From Flavobacterium sandaracinum (GTDB lineage: Bacteria; Bacteroidota; Bacteroidia; Flavobacteriales; Flavobacteriaceae): 64,000 nucleotides of DNA. Below the pieces are notes generated by a model. It saw only the letters and a list, made by a program, of their open reading frames with translations, was not told the origin of the DNA and ran no database searches. The translations under genes and the position numbers were made by a program. Numbering within the stretch: the first letter of the stretch is position 1; each line of letters opens with the position of its first letter. Location of the stretch: contig NZ_SMFN01000003.1 of assembly GCF_004349135.1 (NCBI RefSeq), positions 62,001 through 126,000 on the forward strand, in the 5' to 3' direction. This document shows, piece by piece, positions 45,820-53,910 of the stretch.

Positions 45820-46371
45820 TTACATCGCACTTTGTTTGATAAAAACTTCTGTTGCGCCTTGTCCGTATTTTTGATAATTACCCTCTGCAAAAGCAATATT
45901 ATCATAACGACCTAGTAAGAAATCCAGTTCTGCTTTTAAGACTCCTTCACCAACTCCATGGATGAAAACAATTTTAGGAATCCGATTTCTTATAGCAAAT
46001 TCTATGTGTCGTTTTGCCGTTTCTGTTTGTAAGGTAAGAATATCATAATTTGTCATTCCCCGTTTATTAGGCACTAGTTTCTCAATGTGCAAATCAAATT
46101 CGGGAGCCGGAATTTCGTGTTTAGATTTTTTCTCTTTTACAAAACTTCGTGCTTTTGGAATTTCTTTTTCCTTAGCAACTTCACTTATATTAATTCTTCT
46201 GATAGAATCAAGTAAGTTACTGGAATCGTTTATTTTAATCAATTCCTTGACAAAAAATGTCATCATAAATCCATCCTCTGTTTCGATAGTTACCTGCTGC
46301 TCTTTTACGGATAATACTATTCCGTTTATAGCTTCATCCAGAACTGAAACCTTATCTCCTTTGTTAAACAT
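45820..46371 (-). CDS. Smr-domain protein
   Basis: This protein has 183 residues from the ATG whose complement is at 46369-46371, giving MFNKGDKVSVLDE; a start 14 codons upstream lies within the next gene. The N-terminal part (1-55) is a small beta domain, and the C-terminal part is an Smr domain with DLHIEKLVP and IHGVGEGVLKAELD. Smr domains, also found at the end of MutS2, bind and nick nucleic acid or mRNA in stalled-ribosome rescue. Its start overlaps the end of the small membrane protein gene by 8 bases, indicating an operon. Confidence 0.88.
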   Translation of the reverse strand: MFNKGDKVSVLDEAINGIVLSVKEQQVTIETEDGFMMTFFVKELIKINDSSNLLDSIRRINISEVAKEKEIPKARSFVKEKKSKHEIPAPEFDLHIEKLVPNKRGMTNYDILTLQTETAKRHIEFAIRNRIPKIVFIHGVGEGVLKAELDFLLGRYDNIAFAEGNYQKYGQGATEVFIKQSAM

Positions 46372-46546
46372 TTTCGTTTTCTTTATCTTGATTTTTACTG
46401 GGTGTTTTGGCACTCAACTGCATCATTCCTATCATGAAAATCACAATAGCAACGACCATGATGTACACATTTTTTTCTGCACTGACTTGCTCGAACAAAG
46501 CAACAATGATGGCAACAATCATTATGGGGATTATAAACTTTTTCAT
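46364..46546 (-). CDS. small membrane protein, 60 aa
   Basis: This 60-residue protein has two hydrophobic segments (FIIPIMIVAIIVALFEQV and VYIMVVAIVIFMIGMMQL) and a charged C-terminus (SKNQDKENENV). It overlaps the Smr gene start by 8 bases and has a -7 promoter box 20 bases before its start. Function unknown. Overlap and promoter support translation. Confidence 0.7.
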   Translation of the reverse strand: MKKFIIPIMIVAIIVALFEQVSAEKNVYIMVVAIVIFMIGMMQLSAKTPSKNQDKENENV

Positions 46547-46565
46547 CTTTAAAAATATCAGATTC

Positions 46566-46573
46566 CAAAAGTA
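46566..46573 (-). promoter_or_regulatory. -7 promoter element of the small membrane protein/Smr operon
   Basis: The minus-strand sequence TACTTTTG matches TAnnTTTG, 20 bases before the start codon. No -33 match is seen. Confidence 0.4.
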
Positions 46574-46646
46574 ATGAATTTAAAATTACCTCCTTAATTT
46601 TTCAATCGTTACTTATTTTTTTGTAAAATTGTAAAAAATAAAACCA

Positions 46647-46940
46647 TTGGATTTAGAAAAATATATGTTTCCGTGTTTAAGCAAAACCCTCTTTGGGATG
46701 GAGTGTTTGGGATGCGGTTTTCAGAGGGGTTTTTTACTGTTAGTACAAGGCGATTTTTACGGCGCTTTCAAGATGTATCCAGCCCTTTTCACGACCTTAT
46801 TATTTCTTGGAATTGTAAGTTTGAATTTGATTGACAACAATAGAAATTATAAAAAATGGATTATTTCTTCCGCTATCTTAAATGGTGTTTTTATGATTGT
46901 TGGTTATTTTTTCAAACACTATTCTTCACTTTATTTCTAA
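46647..46940 (+). CDS. DUF2752 membrane protein
   Basis: This 97-residue protein has the DUF2752 hallmark CLSKTLFGMECLGCGFQRGF, then two or three membrane segments and the FKMYPALF motif. The annotated start is a TTG; an ATG 6 codons later (at 46665) would remove conserved upstream residues, so the TTG is kept with some doubt. The cysteines in a C-x-x-C context may bind a metal, but no function is established. It is a single gene, divergent from the small membrane protein gene. Confidence 0.8.
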   Translation: MDLEKYMFPCLSKTLFGMECLGCGFQRGFLLLVQGDFYGAFKMYPALFTTLLFLGIVSLNLIDNNRNYKKWIISSAILNGVFMIVGYFFKHYSSLYF

Positions 46941-46958
46941 CTTTTCCCGTTCAAAAAA

Positions 46959-47657
46959 TTATTTAATTCTTGACAGAATATCATTCATCATTTCGATTTG
47001 GACTTTTTGAATTTCTATTAATTCCTCTTGTTGATGCATAATCAAATGATCCATTTTTTCATGAAGCATTCGGATTTCAAGTTCTGATTTGAGATTAATC
47101 ATATAATCTTTTTTAGCTCTTTCCCTATCCTTTTCCTCCTGACGATTCTGACTCATCATAATTACTGGAGCTTGAAGTGCAGCCAAACAAGATAAAATTA
47201 AATTCAATAAAATAAAAGGATAAGGGTCAAACCCTTTATTCAGTAGAATATAAATATTTGCTAAAATCCAAAGCATAATAAATACTCCAAAAAGAATAAT
47301 AAATTTCCAGCTTCCGCCAAAACCTGCCACTTGATCTGCCACTTTCTGACCAACTGTACGAGCGCCTAATTCATCTTCAACACCACTCACCAATGATTTA
47401 TCTTCGCTTAAAGAATCAATAACCTTAGCTTCTAAATTGGACAACTCTCCTATTTCAACCAGCAAGTAATTAGATATGTATTTCTCCCGGTACATATTAA
47501 GCTCCTCAATAGCTAAAAATTTATTCGAATCAAAATCAGGAAAATCACTTTCTATAAGCGCTAATATGGGGTTTCGTATTGTTTTTGCCGAAACTTTATC
47601 AGCAAGTGGAAATTCTTTCTTAGAAATGTCACTAACAAAAGTTAAATTACTTTTCAT
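46959..47657 (-). CDS. DUF1003 family membrane protein
   Basis: This 232-residue protein has a cytoplasmic N-terminal half, then DQVAGFGGSWKFIILFGVFI and two close membrane segments, the block DPYPFILLNLILSCLAALQAPVIMMSQNRQ, and a helical tail. That is the DUF1003 signature. Function is unknown. A -7 box (TAGTTTTG, minus strand, 47698-47705) lies about 40 bases upstream. Confidence 0.85.
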   Translation of the reverse strand: MKSNLTFVSDISKKEFPLADKVSAKTIRNPILALIESDFPDFDSNKFLAIEELNMYREKYISNYLLVEIGELSNLEAKVIDSLSEDKSLVSGVEDELGARTVGQKVADQVAGFGGSWKFIILFGVFIMLWILANIYILLNKGFDPYPFILLNLILSCLAALQAPVIMMSQNRQEEKDRERAKKDYMINLKSELEIRMLHEKMDHLIMHQQEELIEIQKVQIEMMNDILSRIK

Positions 47658-47858
47658 GGCTTGTTATTTATTGGCTAATTAAAAAAAATACTTTCATCAA
47701 AACTAGTAAATAGCTGCAGTAGATTATTAAATAATAAAAATACGACTCCATTTTCTATTCTCGCAAATCAAACAACTTTCATTATTTTATTTAACAAAAG
47801 TACCTCGATATGAAGGATCACTTTTTGTTTTTGAAAGAAATAATTCAAAATAGTTCAA

Positions 47859-47866
47859 TATCTTTG
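47859..47866 (+). promoter_or_regulatory. -7 promoter element for the cys leader and cysM
   Basis: TATCTTTG matches TAnnTTTG, 24 bases before the leader start codon. A TTTTTG lies 25 bases further upstream, slightly beyond the usual spacing. Confidence 0.55.
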
Positions 47867-47890
47867 CATTTCACTACAAAACAAATTCGA

Positions 47891-47947
47891 ATGTCATTGC
47901 ATTACAACCATATCCCTTTCTATTATTCTTGTTGTTGTTGTATTTAA
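47891..47947 (+). CDS. poly-cysteine leader peptide (attenuator) of cysM
   Basis: An ORF of 18 codons encodes MSLHYNHIPFYYSCCCCI and stops 70 bases before the cysM start codon. Four successive TGT codons near the end are improbable by chance in a gap, and their position before a cysteine synthase gene suggests cysteine-responsive attenuation. TTGTAT at 47938-47943, inside the Cys codons, can pair with ATACAA at 48006-48011 just before the cysM ATG. A ribosome stalled for lack of Cys-tRNA could free the cysM start. No intrinsic terminator is seen, so control would be translational. Confidence 0.65.
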   Translation: MSLHYNHIPFYYSCCCCI

Positions 47948-48017
47948 AAACGGACGCTATAAAAGCATTCATTAGCAAGAAACAGGCATTCTAATTAAAA
48001 TTAAGATACAAAATAGC

Positions 48018-48905
48018 ATGAAATCATTCAAAATATTAGACCTCATTGGAAATACACCTTTAGTGGAATCTACTAATTTAGTACAAAATAAAAACGTAAA
48101 ACTTTTACTGAAACTAGAAGGAAATAATCCGGGTGGCAGTTTGAAAGACCGAGCGGCGTACAACATGATCAAATCGGCACTAGAAAGGGGAGATATAAAA
48201 AAAGGAGATAAGCTTATTGAGGCTACAAGCGGGAACACGGGTATTGCATTAGCGATGATAGCTAAACTATTCAATATCGAAATCGAATTGGTACTTCCAG
48301 AAGACTCTACTAAGGAACGCACCCAAACCATGCGCGCTTATGGCGCTACAGTGATTTTAACGCCCGCTGCTACAGGAATTATTGGTTCTAGAGATTATGC
48401 TGACAAAAAAGTAGCCGAAGGCGGCTATATTATGCTCAATCAGTTTGCCAATGATGACAACTGGAAAGCACATTACAAAACAACAGGTCCAGAAATATGG
48501 ACCGATACGGAAGGAACCGTGACCCATTTTGTCTCCGCAATGGGAACTACAGGAACCATTATAGGAACCTCTACCTATTTAAAAGAAAAAAATCCAGCGA
48601 TTCAAATTGTAGGAGCACAACCCAGCGATGGCTCGCAAATTCCAGGAATCAGAAAATGGCCGCAAGAATATTTACCAAAAATATTTGATGCCTCAAAGGT
48701 AGATACAATCATTGAAGTTTCAGAAACTGAAGCTCGGGCAATGACCAAACGTTTGGCACTTGAAGAAGGTGTTTTTGCAGGAATGAGCAGTGGCGGTTCT
48801 GTTGCTGCAGCAGTAAAAATAGCCAACACCATCGAATCTGGTGTGATTGTAGCCATTATTTGTGATCGTGGCGATCGTTATTTATCCTCTGATTTGTTTG
48901 ATTAA
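48018..48905 (+). CDS. cysM: cysteine synthase B (O-acetylserine sulfhydrylase)
   Basis: This 295-residue PLP enzyme has the lysine-bearing motif NPGGSLKDRAAYNMI, the substrate loop EATSGNTGIALAM, and GTTGTIIGTSTYLKE for phosphate binding. The short length and the GGSLKDRAAYNMI form favour CysM over CysK. It makes cysteine from O-acetylserine and sulfide or thiosulfate. The upstream leader suggests control by cysteine supply. It appears to be a single-gene transcript. Confidence 0.92.
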   Translation: MKSFKILDLIGNTPLVESTNLVQNKNVKLLLKLEGNNPGGSLKDRAAYNMIKSALERGDIKKGDKLIEATSGNTGIALAMIAKLFNIEIELVLPEDSTKERTQTMRAYGATVILTPAATGIIGSRDYADKKVAEGGYIMLNQFANDDNWKAHYKTTGPEIWTDTEGTVTHFVSAMGTTGTIIGTSTYLKEKNPAIQIVGAQPSDGSQIPGIRKWPQEYLPKIFDASKVDTIIEVSETEARAMTKRLALEEGVFAGMSSGGSVAAAVKIANTIESGVIVAIICDRGDRYLSSDLFD

Positions 48906-49021
48906 TTTAACTTTTTAAAATCAACCTTCTTTGGTGTAGCTTTCAAAGAAGCAAATATAGTTTGAATTGGTTGTATTAGGCGCGTACTAATTTTCTTTAA
49001 AAATTTTAAATCCAAGGACAG

Positions 49022-49714
49022 ATGAAGAAAATTCAATTCTTTTATAGCATCTTATTTTTATCAATCATTATGGGAGGAAAAGCACAAGCTCAGGACTGGC
49101 CGAATTTAAGCAAATATCAAGAGGAGAATGCACAGCTGAAACCATTAGCGCCCGGAGAAAAGAGAATTGTATTGATGGGCGATTCTATAACTGAATTTTG
49201 GAGTGCAATAGATTCCGAATATTTTACTGGAAAATCATACATCAATCGCGGTATCAGCGGTCAAACCACACCGCAAATGCTCATCCGTTTTAGAGCTGAT
49301 GTGATTGATTTAAAACCTACCGCTGTACTTATTTTAGCAGGAATAAATGACATTGCCGGAAATACGGGTCCAGCAACATTAGATATGATTGCAAATAATA
49401 TCTTCTCGATGACCGAATTGGCGCAAGCAAACCAGATAAAAGTCATTTTATGCTCCGTGCTACCTGCTTATGACTTCTCTTGGAAACCCAATCAAAATCC
49501 AGCGGAAAAAGTGGTAGCTTTAAATCAAATAATAAAAAATTATGCTAACGCTAATGGAATTGTTTATCTTGATTACTTTTCAGCTATGAAAGATGACCGT
49601 AACGGATTGAAAACTGCTTATTCCGGAGATGGCGTACATCCCAACCAATTGGGTTATCAGATTATGGCTCCGCTTACTGAAAAAGCAATCAAAGAAGTTT
49701 TAGTAAAGAAATAA
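49022..49714 (+). CDS. secreted SGNH/GDSL hydrolase
   Basis: This 230-residue protein has a signal peptide (FFYSILFLSIIMGGKAQA) and the four SGNH blocks: VLMGDSITEFW with the serine, NRGISGQTT with the glycine, LAGINDIAG with the asparagine, and DGVHPNQLGY with the catalytic Asp-His pair. It probably removes acyl or acetyl groups from a carbohydrate or lipid in the periplasm. It ends at a strong terminator shared with the converging OsmC gene. Confidence 0.92.
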   Translation: MKKIQFFYSILFLSIIMGGKAQAQDWPNLSKYQEENAQLKPLAPGEKRIVLMGDSITEFWSAIDSEYFTGKSYINRGISGQTTPQMLIRFRADVIDLKPTAVLILAGINDIAGNTGPATLDMIANNIFSMTELAQANQIKVILCSVLPAYDFSWKPNQNPAEKVVALNQIIKNYANANGIVYLDYFSAMKDDRNGLKTAYSGDGVHPNQLGYQIMAPLTEKAIKEVLVKK

Positions 49715-49730
49715 TGGGATATACAAAAGC

Positions 49731-49760
49731 AAAAAGGCTCGATTTAAACCGAGCCTTTTT
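49731..49760. terminator. bidirectional terminator
   Basis: AAAAAGGCTCG / CGAGCCTTTTT is a perfect 11-bp stem with an 8-base loop and T tracts on both strands. It lies between the converging SGNH hydrolase and OsmC genes. Confidence 0.9.
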
Positions 49761-49781
49761 GTTTGAAGATTTTTTGTTGGT

Positions 49782-50192
49782 TTATGCTAAAGTAGCGGTA
49801 GTAGAAATTGCGGCATTCAATACCTTAGAAATAGGACAATTTTTTTCTGCCTTAGTCACTAATTGTTGAAAATCATCTTCTGCTATTCCGCTAACCTTTG
49901 CTGTAACCGTTAGTTGTGAAGTCAAAATGGTTCCATCTACCAAATCAATATCGCATTTGGTTTCAATACTTTCAATTTCAAAACCAGCTTCCGTAATGTA
50001 AGCTGAAAGTTGCATCGTAAAGCAACCTGAATGTGCAGCAGCAATCAGTTCCTCAGGATTTGTCCCTACTCCTTCTTCAAAACGGGATTTGAATGAATAT
50101 TGTGTATCGCTTAATGTAGTACTTTGTGTCGTCAATTTTCCGGTTCCTTCTTTGAGTGAACCATTCCAGACTGCGGTTGCATTTCTTTTCAT
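49782..50192 (-). CDS. osmC: OsmC family peroxiredoxin
   Basis: This 136-residue protein has the OsmC pattern: VWNGSLKEGTGKLT near the start, the peroxidatic cysteine in AAAHSGCFTMQLSAYI and the second cysteine in AEKNCPISKVL. It reduces organic hydroperoxides in the cytoplasm. A -7 box (TAAATTTG on the minus strand, 50215-50222) lies 22 bases upstream. Confidence 0.92.
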   Translation of the reverse strand: MKRNATAVWNGSLKEGTGKLTTQSTTLSDTQYSFKSRFEEGVGTNPEELIAAAHSGCFTMQLSAYITEAGFEIESIETKCDIDLVDGTILTSQLTVTAKVSGIAEDDFQQLVTKAEKNCPISKVLNAAISTTATLA

Positions 50193-50514
50193 AATTATAG
50201 ATTTTCTGTTTTCTCAAATTTAGTTCATTTCTCAAAAAATAGTCTAAACCAAGCCGTTTTTTAACGAAAGTTTAAAATTCACATTAAACTAAAAGTGTAT
50301 CTATACTAATGAACTACTAGTGTGTCAATGATGAAAACTTCCATAATACCAACTTAAAATTCTTGTGAATATATTTCTGAATGTGCTATTTTTCGTATTG
50401 ATTTGATTATGTTTGTGACAGGAGAAATGAACATTATTCAAATGAAACCACTTCCCTAAACAGTCCATTAGATTTTTTTCTACAACACTAAATATTAAAT
50501 TATAAAATACTCCT
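50193..50514. other. 322-bp divergent intergenic region
   Basis: The only feature seen is the minus-strand TAAATTTG box at 50215-50222 for osmC. No ORF, hairpin or repeat is supported. Confidence 0.5.
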
Positions 50515-51804
50515 ATGCTGGAAGCGATCAAAGAAAACTACTTCAATTTAATGGTCTTTTTAAAAAATCCTAAAGACGAGGCAGGACCAAAACGAACCGT
50601 AGTTCAAAAAGTCAAAACGCTTTTTTCCTTACTGCTAATTGAAATTCCTGTTATGGTAGTTTTGATTCTTTTGATTAGTGGTCTTGAACAACTAGGATTA
50701 GTGGATCCTGAAAACCACGCAATGGAAAATTTGATCAAGTCAGTATCAATTCCAGTACTCTTGCTTATAGTAGTCATCATAATACCTTTTTTCGAAGAGC
50801 TACTCTTTCGCCTGTATTTGCGTTACAAAGACAATTACGCATTGCATTTTATCGTTGCAGTAGCTTCACTCACAGGAAAACGAAATCAACAAAAAGCAGC
50901 AACATTCCTAAGCTCAGTCTGGACTAAAAGATACAAATTCATATTTTATTTTTCTGCTGTGCTCTTTGGAATGGTTCATATTACTAATTTTGAGTTTTCC
51001 TATACCATTTTACTTCTATCGCCACTTTTAGTAGCGCCACAAATAATATTAGGCCTCATTATTGGCTACCTAAGGGTTCGTGATGGATTTATTTCAGGGT
51101 TTTTAATGCACGGGCTTCATAATGCTTTATTTATTGGTATTGGAATACTATCCATCGCAAACCATTCTGAAAAACTAAACTTTGAAACCCTTGATTATTC
51201 TATCAAGATTGAAGAAACTGATAATATACGCCTTCAAAGTACGCAACAAAACTATCCGGATAGCCTAGCTTACAAAAATGTAAGTCTAAAAACGATTCTA
51301 TCCCAATTACTGAATACAAATGAAATTTTGTTACAAACTAATAATGAAGATCAACTTGAACAAACTTTGAACGTATATTTCAAAAACAAGTCGAAAGACA
51401 GCTCTCAAACAAAAAGCATTGCTTTGAATCAACTTGCAAAAACCTATAATTTCCAAATTAATAGAACTAGTAAACAAATTGAAGTTTGGGATTTAAAAGT
51501 TTCAAACTCATCTCTGTTATCTAAATACAAATCTACCAATGACTCATATGGAAACTTGGTGACTATAAACCCGAGGGAAATTATCGTCAAAAAATCTAAC
51601 ATTAAGTCACTTGCAAATGCTTTGACTAAAGTGAACAAGCGAATGACTTTCGACAAAACTGGGCTCAAAGACACTTATAATTTCACCCTTCAAACGACCA
51701 ATTTTGAAAGTATGAGCAAACAATTAGAAGAAAAATATGGAATTTCTTTAGTAAAACGAAAAATGGACTTAGAACAAAGCACAATCCTATTTCTAAAACA
51801 ATAA
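50515..51804 (+). CDS. CPBP intramembrane protease fused to a DUF3738-like domain
   Basis: This 429-residue protein has two parts. Residues 1-225 are a membrane CPBP (Abi) protease with E94-E95-x3-R99 in IPFFEELLFRLYLR, a histidine in LFGMVHITNF and a second in LMHGLHNALF. Residues about 235-429 are soluble. They contain YKNVSLKTILSQLL, like STN/secretin-type short repeats, and a tail (TFDKTGLKDTYNFTLQ, LEEKYGISLVKRK) close to the VDKTGLKGTYDFTL and LEEQLGLKLEPRK blocks of DUF3738. CPBP proteases process peptides within membranes. The fused domain may present or sense a substrate. The DUF3738 call is by pattern only. Confidence 0.8.
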   Translation: MLEAIKENYFNLMVFLKNPKDEAGPKRTVVQKVKTLFSLLLIEIPVMVVLILLISGLEQLGLVDPENHAMENLIKSVSIPVLLLIVVIIIPFFEELLFRLYLRYKDNYALHFIVAVASLTGKRNQQKAATFLSSVWTKRYKFIFYFSAVLFGMVHITNFEFSYTILLLSPLLVAPQIILGLIIGYLRVRDGFISGFLMHGLHNALFIGIGILSIANHSEKLNFETLDYSIKIEETDNIRLQSTQQNYPDSLAYKNVSLKTILSQLLNTNEILLQTNNEDQLEQTLNVYFKNKSKDSSQTKSIALNQLAKTYNFQINRTSKQIEVWDLKVSNSSLLSKYKSTNDSYGNLVTINPREIIVKKSNIKSLANALTKVNKRMTFDKTGLKDTYNFTLQTTNFESMSKQLEEKYGISLVKRKMDLEQSTILFLKQ

Positions 51805-52169
51805 TAGATTGAAGCCTTCACTTTTTAACAATAGATTCTCATTGTATTTCTCTTCATTTTTTTTTAAATACTATCGAATTACCGCTTAAGCTTTAGTATC
51901 ATCTCATACTAGACTGTTACTTGTCCTTTATCAAACCGTTCTTTATTGCATTTGGAATCAAAGCCTATTTCTCAACTTCAAAATAATCAGAACGGGAGTT
52001 AAATCGAAATAACCTAAATTTGAATTGTACTAGCCGAAACAAGTACTGTAATTAGATAAAAATACCCGTTGGTAAAAATTTTCGATTACTATTAATCCAT
52101 TGTGTAGTGTTAAGAAAAAGCCAATCCTAAGCATCTGGCCTTGTCTTCACTTGCGAATGTTACCTTTGT
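51805..52169. other. 365-bp intergenic region
   Basis: AT-rich sequence without a supported ORF. The channel gene promoter lies at its right end (52141-52168). No terminator for the CPBP gene was found. Confidence 0.5.
52141..52168 (+). promoter_or_regulatory. promoter of the mechanosensitive channel gene
   Basis: TTG at 52141-52143, 17 bases, then TACCTTTG at 52161-52168 match the Bacteroidetes promoter. The first ATG at 52170 would lie at or upstream of the transcription start, so the next in-frame ATG at 52188 is the better start. Confidence 0.6.
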
Positions 52170-52187
52170 ATGAAACAAAGTAAAATA

Positions 52188-53507
52188 ATGATTGTATTAG
52201 CCAAAAAATACCCTTCCATAAATATAGATTCTTCCTGGTTGACTGATTTTTTTAACATAGATCCCCGAATCGCTTATTACATCAATCTCCCGATACTTCT
52301 TTTTTGTTTGTTCCTTATAGGTATTGTGTCTTGGTTGATTACCAAAAAATTAATTGTTAACGCAATACATAAGCTATTTTTAAAAACTAAGATGACGTGG
52401 GATGACCTCTTAATTGAGAAAAAAATATTTGACAAACTGGCTTATATTATTCCAGCAGTTCTTGTCATTTTCACCGTGCCTTCCATTTTAGTCGAATATC
52501 CAAAACTGTCTAGTTATATTGTTACTTTGGCGATGATTGTAATTCTTTTGGTCATCATTTGGACCATCATTGCCTTACTGGCGGTATTTGATGTTATTCT
52601 GTCCAAATCTCCTATTTTCAAGGACAAACCTATTACGAGTTACATTCAAGTACTAAATATCGTCGTTTATTTCGTAGGTGGAATTCTTATTTTGTCGTTA
52701 CTTTTAGGAAAGAGTCCATTTTACTTTTTAGGTGCTATGGGAGCCATGACCGCTATATTGTTATTAATTTTCAAAGACACTATTTTAGGTTTTGTAGCAA
52801 GTATTCAAATGTCTGTTTATGATATGGTACGCGTGGGCGATTGGATTGCTATGCCAAAATATGATGCTGATGGAGACGTCATGTCCATCAACTTAAGCAC
52901 CGTCAAGGTTCAAAACTGGGACAAAACAATTACTACAATTCCAACCTATGCTTTCATCACTGATTCTTTTAAAAACTGGCGTGGAATGAGTAATTCAGGA
53001 GGACGAAGAATCAAAAGAGCCATCTATCTCAAGGTAAGTAGCTTTTGTTTTTGTGATAATCAAATGCTAGAACAATTTAAGCAATACACACTTATAAGAG
53101 ATTATATCCTTCAAAAAGAAATTGAGATCAAGAAATCCAATTCTTCACTAATTGATAATGAGTCCAATCCAGTCAATATCAAAAGCCTAACTAATATTGG
53201 TGTTTTTAGAGTTTACGCAGAAAATTATCTTCTTTCAAATCCGAAAATCAATACGGAGATGACGACTATGGTTCGGCAATTAGATCCAACCTCTCAAGGG
53301 ATGCCTTTAGAAATTTATTGTTTTACTTATGAAAAAGAATGGGAAAAACATGAGGTCATTAAATCCGATATTTTTGATCATTTACTCACTATAACCTCTC
53401 AATTTCAACTAGAAGTTTTTGAAGAACCTACGGGAAGAGATTTTAGAAATATAGGAAATGTTCCCACTCAAAAAGCAAGTGTTGCTAATTTACATTCCCA
53501 ATCCTAA
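52188..53507 (+). CDS. MscS-family mechanosensitive ion channel
   Basis: This protein has 439 residues from the ATG at 52188 (445 from 52170). Four to five membrane segments are followed by the pore helix and beta domain (LGAMGAMTAILLLIFKDTIL, then VRVGDWIAMPKYDADGDVMS). The C-terminal cytoplasmic part is long. It resembles the YbdG branch of the family, which has a larger cytoplasmic domain than MscS. It should release solutes on membrane tension. Confidence 0.88.
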   Translation: MIVLAKKYPSINIDSSWLTDFFNIDPRIAYYINLPILLFCLFLIGIVSWLITKKLIVNAIHKLFLKTKMTWDDLLIEKKIFDKLAYIIPAVLVIFTVPSILVEYPKLSSYIVTLAMIVILLVIIWTIIALLAVFDVILSKSPIFKDKPITSYIQVLNIVVYFVGGILILSLLLGKSPFYFLGAMGAMTAILLLIFKDTILGFVASIQMSVYDMVRVGDWIAMPKYDADGDVMSINLSTVKVQNWDKTITTIPTYAFITDSFKNWRGMSNSGGRRIKRAIYLKVSSFCFCDNQMLEQFKQYTLIRDYILQKEIEIKKSNSSLIDNESNPVNIKSLTNIGVFRVYAENYLLSNPKINTEMTTMVRQLDPTSQGMPLEIYCFTYEKEWEKHEVIKSDIFDHLLTITSQFQLEVFEEPTGRDFRNIGNVPTQKASVANLHSQS

Positions 53508-53910
53508 CGCATGCTGAAACAGGTAGGTACGCACTCCTTTTTTAACTTTTTCTATCGCTATAATTCGATACCAAAACTGTTTCCATGTAGAGACAAAACT
53601 CTAGAGCAGACTGAGGTCTTGTTATCGCTTCAATCCTTTATTTTCCAGTTGTTGCGCTTGAAATGCTTGGCCAAGCCTATAAACGGCATGTGTACCACTA
53701 ATGCAATAGAAAAAGAGGTACTGACAAGGCCCTAAAAATAAAATTGCCCTAGCATGGGAGCGCTATCAAGCTCTTTTTGTTGCCGATTTTAAGATGAAGG
53801 GAAGCGGATTTACAGCGAAAAGCAAGATGAGGCACAAAATAAAAGGAGACTTTTTGAAAATATTTACAAAATTGAATTTATAAAACCATTCAATCGCTTA
53901 TTTTTGCGCT
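53508..53910. other. 403-bp intergenic region with possible gene remnant
   Basis: A 74-codon frame at 53511-53735 is weak and not called. Near 53800-53880 another frame reads RIYSEKQDEAQNKRRLFENI followed by YKIEFIK, which looks like protein but has no start. This may be gene debris. The rlmD -7 box lies at 53899-53906. Confidence 0.35.
53899..53906 (+). promoter_or_regulatory. -7 promoter element of rlmD
   Basis: TATTTTTG matches TAnnTTTG and ends only 4 bases before the ATG. If it is used, the rlmD mRNA would be leaderless or nearly so. Confidence 0.45.

Larger units (their letters stand above)
47658..48017. other. 360-bp divergent region containing the cysM leader
   Basis: This region lies between the DUF1003 gene and cysM. 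It holds a minus-strand -7 box at 47698-47705, a plus-strand -7 box at 47859-47866, and the short poly-cysteine ORF at 47891-47947. Confidence 0.75.

Noticed and set aside
46085..46552. 155-codon plus-strand ORF opposite the Smr gene
   Set aside because: It is antisense to two supported genes, the Smr protein and the small membrane protein, and has no motif.
53511..53735. 74-codon plus-strand ORF after the MscS gene
   Set aside because: No recognisable motif, no start signal and odd composition; at best gene debris.
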